Below, one piece after another: positions 58,219 to 64,000 of a DNA stretch of 64,000 bases (position 1 is its first letter; every line of letters starts with the position of its first letter). The notes under the pieces are model-generated. The model saw only the letters and a program-made list of their open reading frames with translations. It ran no database searches and was not told the DNA's origin. The translations under genes and the position numbers were made by a program. The stretch comes from Saprospiraceae bacterium (lineage in GTDB: Bacteria > Bacteroidota > Bacteroidia > Chitinophagales > Saprospiraceae): the NCBI GenBank assembly GCA_016722295.1, contig JADKGL010000008.1, forward strand, positions 120,334-184,333, written 5' to 3'.

Positions 58219-58971
58219 TTATAAGTAAAACTCTAAGAGAAATAAATTTTCATAATATACTTTCTGAACTAATTCTCTACTCAGAATAAACCATTTTAAA
58301 ACTCTTGGAGACAATTGGGCAGCCTTCTTTATCCTCAATGTGGTATCTACAGAACCATAACTTCCTCTTTTAAAACTTATAGTATGGAATAAGCGAATAT
58401 ATGTTTCTGGATATGAAATATATAAATGTAAAATATCACTTGGATCTGGAGATTCAAATCCTGAATTATAGTAATAGTAAACTAAGTGTTGGATAATCTC
58501 ATGATTCTTTTCACTTAAAATTTTATTCATAAAATAAGTTGAATCAATGGATTCCCTTACATAGCACAATAGATCAGATTGATTTACTATTAAAGAATCA
58601 AGTAGTTCTATTTCTTTCAAATTACAATATTCAAAAGAATACTTTATATTTCTGAAACCCGAAAAATGGTGATCGCGGAAAAATTCCATGATCCAGTCAT
58701 ACTTATTGACTTTATCGGCCATAGTGCTATCGCAATGAAACATTAACTGTTCAATTAACAATTTACTTCTTTCGACCATTTGATATAAATTGTCAATAAT
58801 ATTATCCGGAATCGAAATTATATAAACACTATCTTCTTGTGAGTAAATTGTATGCACTTTGATCGTAGTATCTATAGAGTCCAACTTTAATAACAGCTCA
58901 TCTAATCTTGCTTGAGACTGTAAAGCAGAAAAAGATATTAAGTGAATCAACAAACTAAGATAGCTTTTCAT
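58219..58971 (-). CDS. Secreted protein of unknown function
   Basis: Starting at the ATG at 58971 this ~250-residue protein has a signal peptide (MKSYLSLLIHLISFSALQSQ). It then shows a helical, acidic region with many DSID/DST-type residues and repeated leucine helices (LLLKLDSIDTTIKVHTIYSQ; DNLYQMVERSKLLIEQLMFH). A DUF-type helical bundle is likely, but no family is recognised. It is convergent with the GT-C gene. A + strand reading frame at 58101-58289 overlaps its end and has no signal or motif, so it was not called. Confidence 0.55.
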   Translation of the reverse strand: MKSYLSLLIHLISFSALQSQARLDELLLKLDSIDTTIKVHTIYSQEDSVYIISIPDNIIDNLYQMVERSKLLIEQLMFHCDSTMADKVNKYDWIMEFFRDHHFSGFRNIKYSFEYCNLKEIELLDSLIVNQSDLLCYVRESIDSTYFMNKILSEKNHEIIQHLVYYYYNSGFESPDPSDILHLYISYPETYIRLFHTISFKRGSYGSVDTTLRIKKAAQLSPRVLKWFILSRELVQKVYYENLFLLEFYL

Positions 58972-58998
58972 ACAGATAGTCTTCACAATAAAATTCAA

Positions 58999-59404
58999 TC
59001 AATAATCCTCATTACTATAATATTTAACTTTGGATTTTCTACAATACCAAAGTTTCGCTTGACCGACTATAGATTCTACCCTCATTTAATCAGTTAACGA
59101 AAAATTGAAAAAAACAAATATTTTGAAATAAAAAAAAAATACGCTCACTAGATGAAATCAAAGATTCTAATACACTTTACTCAACTCGCATGTGCCTTCG
59201 TCTTCAAGATCCCACCTGAAGCTTCTTTGATGCTCTCTACATAAATAAAGGCAAAAGGATCGATAACCTCGAAATATGACATCTGAGCTAAAACTCAAAA
59301 AACACTGATAATAATATCAAACAAAAAATGTGAAAAAATAGAACATCCTCACACAATGAACATCATTTAATTTTTAAAATCCATTTCAAAAGGAATAATA
59401 ACAT
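58999..59404. other. Gene-free stretch
   Basis: About 400 AT-rich bases have no convincing gene. On the minus strand a 33-codon open frame at 59181-59282 (starting MSYFEVIDPFAFIYVESIKE) is visible, with a less AT-rich composition than its surroundings. It has no detectable promoter or family match and could be a gene fragment or chance. Nothing else is seen. Confidence 0.4.
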
Positions 59405-59857
59405 TTACTCAACAGCATCCAATTTTGAAATTTCAACCTTGAATTTGTTTGACATATTACATGCCTTAAATATTGGATCAGCAGTAGTTATTTTAGTAAT
59501 TTCTTGGAACTCAGATTTCAATATTTTCTCTTTATACCAGGCAAGAACTTTATCACAACAACAATTATCTAACTTTTCAGTTGGCTCATTACAACATTCA
59601 AAATTCTGTTTAAAATAACTGTTTAATTGTTGAACAGAATCAATTTTAGCTTGCACTGTCTTTTTTAATTCGACTACTTTAATATTTGCTTTTTTAGATC
59701 CTTCTTGTTTGACCAAACTATCTTGAATTTCCGAAAGAGATAAAGCAAGTGTTGTATCAGATAATATACTCACTTCAGTATTCCGTTGTTCAACTTTATT
59801 ACAAGTACAGCTTACGAATGAAAATAAAAAAAACAATAGAGAATATTTATAAATCAT
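59405..59857 (-). CDS. Small lipoprotein of unknown function
   Basis: This 150-residue lipoprotein has the signal YKYSLLFFLFSFVSCTC (lipid Cys near residue 17). A charged helical region follows (LSDTTLALSLSEIQDSLVKQ; ELKKTVQAKIDSVQQL), then a Cys-rich segment FECCNEPTEKLDNCCCDKVL near residues 89-108. The cysteines could form disulfides or bind a metal. It lies 11 bases downstream of the ABC permease gene and is probably part of that export cluster. No family is recognised. Confidence 0.65.
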   Translation of the reverse strand: MIYKYSLLFFLFSFVSCTCNKVEQRNTEVSILSDTTLALSLSEIQDSLVKQEGSKKANIKVVELKKTVQAKIDSVQQLNSYFKQNFECCNEPTEKLDNCCCDKVLAWYKEKILKSEFQEITKITTADPIFKACNMSNKFKVEISKLDAVE

Positions 59858-59868
59858 ATTTCTTTAAA

Positions 59869-61314
59869 TTATCGTTCAAAAACTAGATCTCCAGGGGTGT
59901 TGTTCACAATCTTCTTTATTCTTCTGTAGGCAATATATGAAATTATACAAATGGTAATTAAAATTAATATTGGTAAATAAATAGTAAAAAGTGCAATACT
60001 AATTTTAAATTTAAGTAACCAAATTATGAAAACAATAAATAAACACAATAAAAATGCCAAGAAAGAGCTGAGCACAAGTAATACAACAACAATCAACAAA
60101 TAATTTTGTAGAATATACTTTTGTTTAAGTCCAAATGCCATAAATGTTCCAATATTAGGCTTCATTCTTTCTAAGTGGCTAATCACAATACTATTCAAAT
60201 AAAACACCAATGATAAAACACAAAACAGCAACATCATACCACTCAAACTTAATGTTAAATTTACGACCTTAGCAAAATTGTCTTTCGACTCAATTTGGTC
60301 TAAACTGATTTGGAATTCGTATTGATCATTCAAATACTTACTAAATGGCTTCACTTGATCTAGATTATTAAAATTAAAAGCTATATAATGAGGATGTTCA
60401 ATATCATTAAATTTATCAGAGCAAGTCCACTCTACATGTGGGAACAAATCGGGATTTCTCTCAAAAAACATACTTCTTTCCTCTTGATTTGGAAAATCAG
60501 ATACATTATAAATAATCTCATACTTTTGAATAGTACTAGATTTAAATAAATCAATACTCTCTACTTTAATTTCAACAATATCTTTATCAGGAAATTCTTT
60601 CGATAAAATTTTACGAATAAATTCAACATTAGAATTTTTTGAATAAAAAGTAAAATAATTTGAAACATCCTCAGGTGAAAAAAAATCAGTTTTAGAATAA
60701 CTTCCTTGAAGGAAATTATACAAAGAATGAGATGAAAGAAAATCACAATAATTTGGCAACTCCTTGACCACTGAGACTACTGGTAATAAAAAAAAATAGC
60801 CACCAGATTTTAATAAAATATTTTTAGGATTCTTCGACTCATAGCCTAAATTATCCACTAATTTTTAGTCACTATCAATCCGCAATGTTCGACGACTACA
60901 GTATCTTTATCAGTTAACTCTAAGCCAGAAATAACATTATTATGTTTTAGATCCTAAAATTCTACGAAATAAATCGGAATTAAAATCTATTGATCTTCCT
61001 TTGGTTACAAATAAATCACCTTTCAACTCTGCGTTCATAAACTTAGGATGATAAATACAATATCCTGACAAATCTTTTAACTGATATTTGGCTAGAACTG
61101 TTTTATCATCAAATTTTTCATACATTTCCGGAAGTTTCGATTCATATTCACTTCTAATATTTAGATCAACCCAATTCGTATAAGGATTATCCATTCTTGT
61201 CTTTAGCTCCTTTAATCCTCCAATTGCGAATCCAATAGCGAGATAACTAATGCTAAGATACTAGTCAAAATTAGCAATCTTTCATATCGAGAACCAAGCA
61301 AGGATAAAATTCAT
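59869..61314 (-). CDS. FtsX-like ABC transporter permease (several frameshifts)
   Basis: An FtsX/MacB/LolCE-type permease is split over frames. The N-terminal helix and RMDNPYTNWVDL lie at 61120-61314, a periplasmic piece at 60940-61194, and an uninterrupted 59869-60858 piece contains a periplasmic domain and three helices with SIVISHLERMKPNIGTFMAF and GLKQKYILQNYLLIVVVLLV. Reading through gives ~480 residues; breaks fall near 61225, 61270-61300, 60950 and 60875, mostly at A/T runs. Such permeases pair with an ABC ATPase to extrude lipoproteins or peptides by mechanotransmission. The ATPase gene lies just upstream. Confidence 0.75.
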
Positions 61315-61457
61315 TTTTAAAAAAGAAATCTGACTTGATCCTTTATAAACTTTTTTTTAAAAAATTATCAACTTTCATTTTTTGTTTAATTATTCCTGCC
61401 AATTCATTATACATATCATTTATTCTGTTATTCTTTTTCTCCCATCCGTTTTCTTTT

Positions 61458-62189
61458 TTATGGTAAAATTTTATCTTGACTGATGAAGCCTAAATTATTT
61501 TCAATAGCTATAGGAACTATCATGTCGCCATACTTAATGGCCAGACTTAAATCATGTGATACAATAACTGCAGTAACTTGTTTTTCAATTACCTTTTTCC
61601 TCAATATTTCCATTAAAATATTTGCAGAGATCGGATCCAAATTTCCAGTAGGCTCATCACCGAACAGTATTTCAAATTCTCTACATATCGCTCTTATAAA
61701 GGCGACACGCTGTTGTTGACCACCAGACAAATGCTTAACTTTTTTATCACTAAATAGTTCTAGGCAAGCCCAATTCATCCATGTTTTTCAAAACTTCAGC
61801 TTTGACTATCCTCTCTTCAATTCCTTGTATATACGCAGAGATACACATATTCTCTCCTGCTGAGAAATTCGGCATTAGATTCGTATTTTGAAATAAAAAA
61901 CTAAAGCTCTTTGAACGGATATTGTCCATTTGATCCAAACCGGTCTTCCATAATTGATCGAATGAAACTACGGAATCATGAACCAGTGAATGAAATTCAA
62001 ATGTTGGCGGCATTGCCTATTTGCGTATTGTTCACATCAAAGCTAATGTTTCAAGAAAGTTGACTTTCCAGATCCTGAGACTCCACAATAAAACCATAGA
62101 CCCCTTGGCAATTCAAGTTCATCTAAATAAAAACAGGATTCGATGATGAATGCCCATGTCAAGTTTTAATTTAAAATATATGATTCCAT
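61458..62189 (-). pseudogene. ABC transporter ATP-binding protein, LolD/MacB-like (frameshifted)
   Basis: An ABC ATPase is read in at least three frames. Walker A (SGSGKSTFL, about 62055-62090), Q-loop SFLFQNTNLMPNFSAGENMC, signature HLSGGQQQRVAFIRAICREF, Walker B EILFGDEPTGNLD and switch VIVSHDLSLAIKYGD are all present. The SGSGKST and LSGGQ order and the EPTGNLD box match the LolD/MacB/FtsE branch, which partners FtsX-like permeases such as the one downstream. The start near 62189 is approximate. All functional motifs survive, so consensus error is more likely than decay, but in this sequence no intact frame exists. Confidence 0.7.
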
Positions 62190-62229
62190 AATTTCAACTA
62201 AAATGTATCTTCCACAGGGATCCAATAAT

Positions 62230-64000
62230 AAAGATTATCTCCAGACTCATAGCTGGAATTCCGTATTTTTTTCCTAGTTTGTTTTATTTTATTTAATTTC
62301 TCAACTTTTGTATGATGTTTTAGTCATCTGTTCAATCATTGCATTTGAAACTAATCTCTCATCAGTAATATCTCCAATATTTACATTTTGAAGATTGGGA
62401 GTTAAAATAAAACCTTCATCTTTTAATCCATTCATTCGATTAACTAGGTCATTTATACTCACTTTTGAGAATGACTCAGAACTCAGATTTTGTCACCAGA
62501 CATTTCCTCGTACAGTTTCTTTAAGCCATTGATTGCTTCTCTTTTCTTATCATAAGAACTAGAAGCTGCATTGAAAATTCCTTCCTAGATTTCGGAATAT
62601 GTACTGATCTAGGTCCACGTCGGCATATATAACACATAAGAAAATGATTCATGGTTTGCTCCTTTTACTTTTGAAGGAAAATAAACCTCATTATACAATT
62701 ATTTCTCTCCTGTAATATTTTTTCATGTCTTCAGAACTGAGATCAGTTTATTGTCCCTCATATTAACGTATTGGAGTAAACTTAGCCATCGGCGCTGCGA
62801 ATGACCTAACACTGACATTTTCTTCCTTCAGAAACATAGCTGCTCCTGCAGAGAAGGTTTCGTCTAATAGTTTATTAAACCTTCCATATACTTCTTAGTA
62901 TCATTAATCGTCATTATAATTGCTGGATTCAAATTGGCACCTGAAATATCATTATTCACACTAGGCTTCTGGATCGAACTGGTCACAGCGCCATCAGACA
63001 ATTTAAAAACACCACCCATCCCTGTTTCGGGTAGATTAATTTCTGGCGTTGGTACAGAATAACTCGGTGATGTGATCCTTAATCTGTTGGATTGATGTAT
63101 ATTGAATTTTGCACTTTCAAGATCAAAGATTGACCTGACTTTGGAAAACGATCCATGGCTGGAGTACCGTCATTATATATTTGAATTTGTTAGATGAATC
63201 CCAATATTTGCAATATCTTGAACTAGATCATCAGTATTATCGATGAGGTATTTGCTTCCTGTTGATTGAGCTGTTGCCTTACGCGATCAGAATATTTAAA
63301 GTCACCATTCTGACCGATCCATAAAATAATATTGGTTTGCCCTGGGACAAACTTTGCTTCCACCAAAGATTTTTAAAGCATAAATGCGCAGGTATAAGGA
63401 TCATTATCATTTCCATCTAAAGACAGATTTCCTTTAAGACTAGAATAAATTCATCATAATTTTTAGTCAAAGGAAAAATATTGACTTTTATCAGAATTGG
63501 TAAGAGCATCCCGACTCATCTCTGCAAATTCCATAAACCCCATTTTTTTAATTTTGTGCTGAACCTAGTTCTGAAACAGCTGATCGAATAGATGTATAAA
63601 TTTTCTCCTTATAGGCTTAGCATTGAAGATGTACCTTCAATCAAGAAAAAAACTACATTTTCAATTGCATCTCTTGTTTTTGTATATATCAACCACATTA
63701 GCATAAGTATTTTCTTCAATCACTTCAATTTTGTTTGTCCTGCTTCTCTACGCACTTTAATTTCTCCGATCATTCCAGAGCTGTAAGGACAAAACTCGAT
63801 TTTGATTTGTAGTTTTATCGACTTAATCGCTCTAACATAGGGGAATCGAACAACGCCACCTTTAAAACGATAGTATTGCTACTAGCCATCGTTCCTTGTA
63901 TCCAACAACACAGGATCCTTATCCCAAAAACATCTGCACCTACAACATTTGCCATCGAACCCATAACTTTGGCTGACTGTTGGTTACTGAATGCTCTTAT
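62230..64000 (-). pseudogene. vWA-like domain protein (heavily frameshifted, partial)
   Basis: The minus strand shows a long coding-like region broken every ~60-150 bases and running off the right edge. Recoverable pieces include IENVVFFLIEGTSSM (a vWA/MIDAS-like strand, about 63640-63700), SLVEAKFVPGQTNIILWIGQ then NGDFKYSDRVRQQ (about 63270-63370), NTDDLVQDIANIGIHLTNSN (about 63180-63240) and SSIQKPSVNNDISGANLNPA (about 62920-62975). The order strand-DGTSSM-helix-GxTNIILWIG is typical of a vWA domain. Its function is unknown; position suggests a component or substrate of the ABC export cluster. Boundaries are approximate. No other gene is seen in this stretch. Confidence 0.5.

Noticed and set aside
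58101..58289. 62-codon + frame between the GT-C and the secreted protein genes
   Set aside because: It overlaps the end of the minus-strand gene and has no motif or ribosome-site clue.
63592..63786. 64-codon + frame near the right end
   Set aside because: The minus strand here reads as the vWA-like domain, so the + frame is a shadow.

Overview
The window comes from an AT-rich member of the Bacteroidota, most like the Saprospiraceae/Chitinophagales. This rests on the gene content: TonB-dependent receptors with carboxypeptidase-like N-termini, a receptor/DUF4249 lipoprotein pair, C-terminal sorting domains of the type IX secretion kind, SprB-type repeats, a stand-alone LytTR protein, an HYC_CC_PP protein and futalosine hydrolase. 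Several intergenic regions also carry the -7 element TANNTTTG typical of Bacteroidota promoters, sometimes with a TTTG about 20 bases upstream. No insertion sequence, prophage, CRISPR array or rRNA was seen. One tRNA gene (Ala, GGC) is present.

Layout. 0-11.5 kb is largely housekeeping: the proton-translocating transhydrogenase operon (pntB partial, pntA2, pntA1), a HerA-like ATPase, an outer-membrane barrel with futalosine hydrolase, DUF721-recF, pdhA, two methyltransferases, and a propeller-SprB-OmpA fusion. 11.7-15 kb holds two tandem, frameshifted copies of a secreted type IX cargo. 15-19.9 kb is a tight six-gene operon that looks like a copper-handling system: HYC_CC_PP protein, outer-membrane barrel, double-HMA protein, NHL lipoprotein, MbnP-like protein and MbnH-like di-heme enzyme. 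20-27.3 kb carries a TonB receptor/DUF4249 pair, an Omp28-type cargo, and a glycine-rich lipoprotein preceded by an 8-bp tandem repeat placed where it could switch translation. 28-43.8 kb is again mostly housekeeping: trmD, FKBP isomerase, M20 peptidase, prolyl oligopeptidase, miaE, tRNA-Ala, an MFS transporter, topA, a second TonB receptor whose plug has an AACCSLAESF motif, maf, a UbiA prenyltransferase, a KdsC-like phosphatase, iscX and a ferredoxin. 43.9-54.2 kb has a double-AAA CbxX/CfqX ATPase, a LytTR protein, a TlpA-like oxidoreductase, pnuC, arginine deiminase, a thioesterase, a YihY protein, DUF2461, a gamma-carbonic-anhydrase-like protein and a beta-helix lipoprotein. 54.3-58 kb is an envelope glycosylation operon of a 51-residue membrane protein, two GT2 enzymes and a GT-C enzyme. 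58.2-64 kb contains small secreted or lipid-anchored proteins and an ABC export cluster (permease, ATPase, vWA-like protein) read through many frame breaks.

A caution applies to the whole window. At least eight otherwise intact genes are broken by one- or two-base indels, mostly in short A/T runs, and the density of breaks rises strongly after about 60.8 kb. The protein sequence is recoverable on both sides of each break that I checked. This looks more like consensus error near a contig end than real gene decay, so breaks are reported as 'frameshifted' and not as proven pseudogenes.
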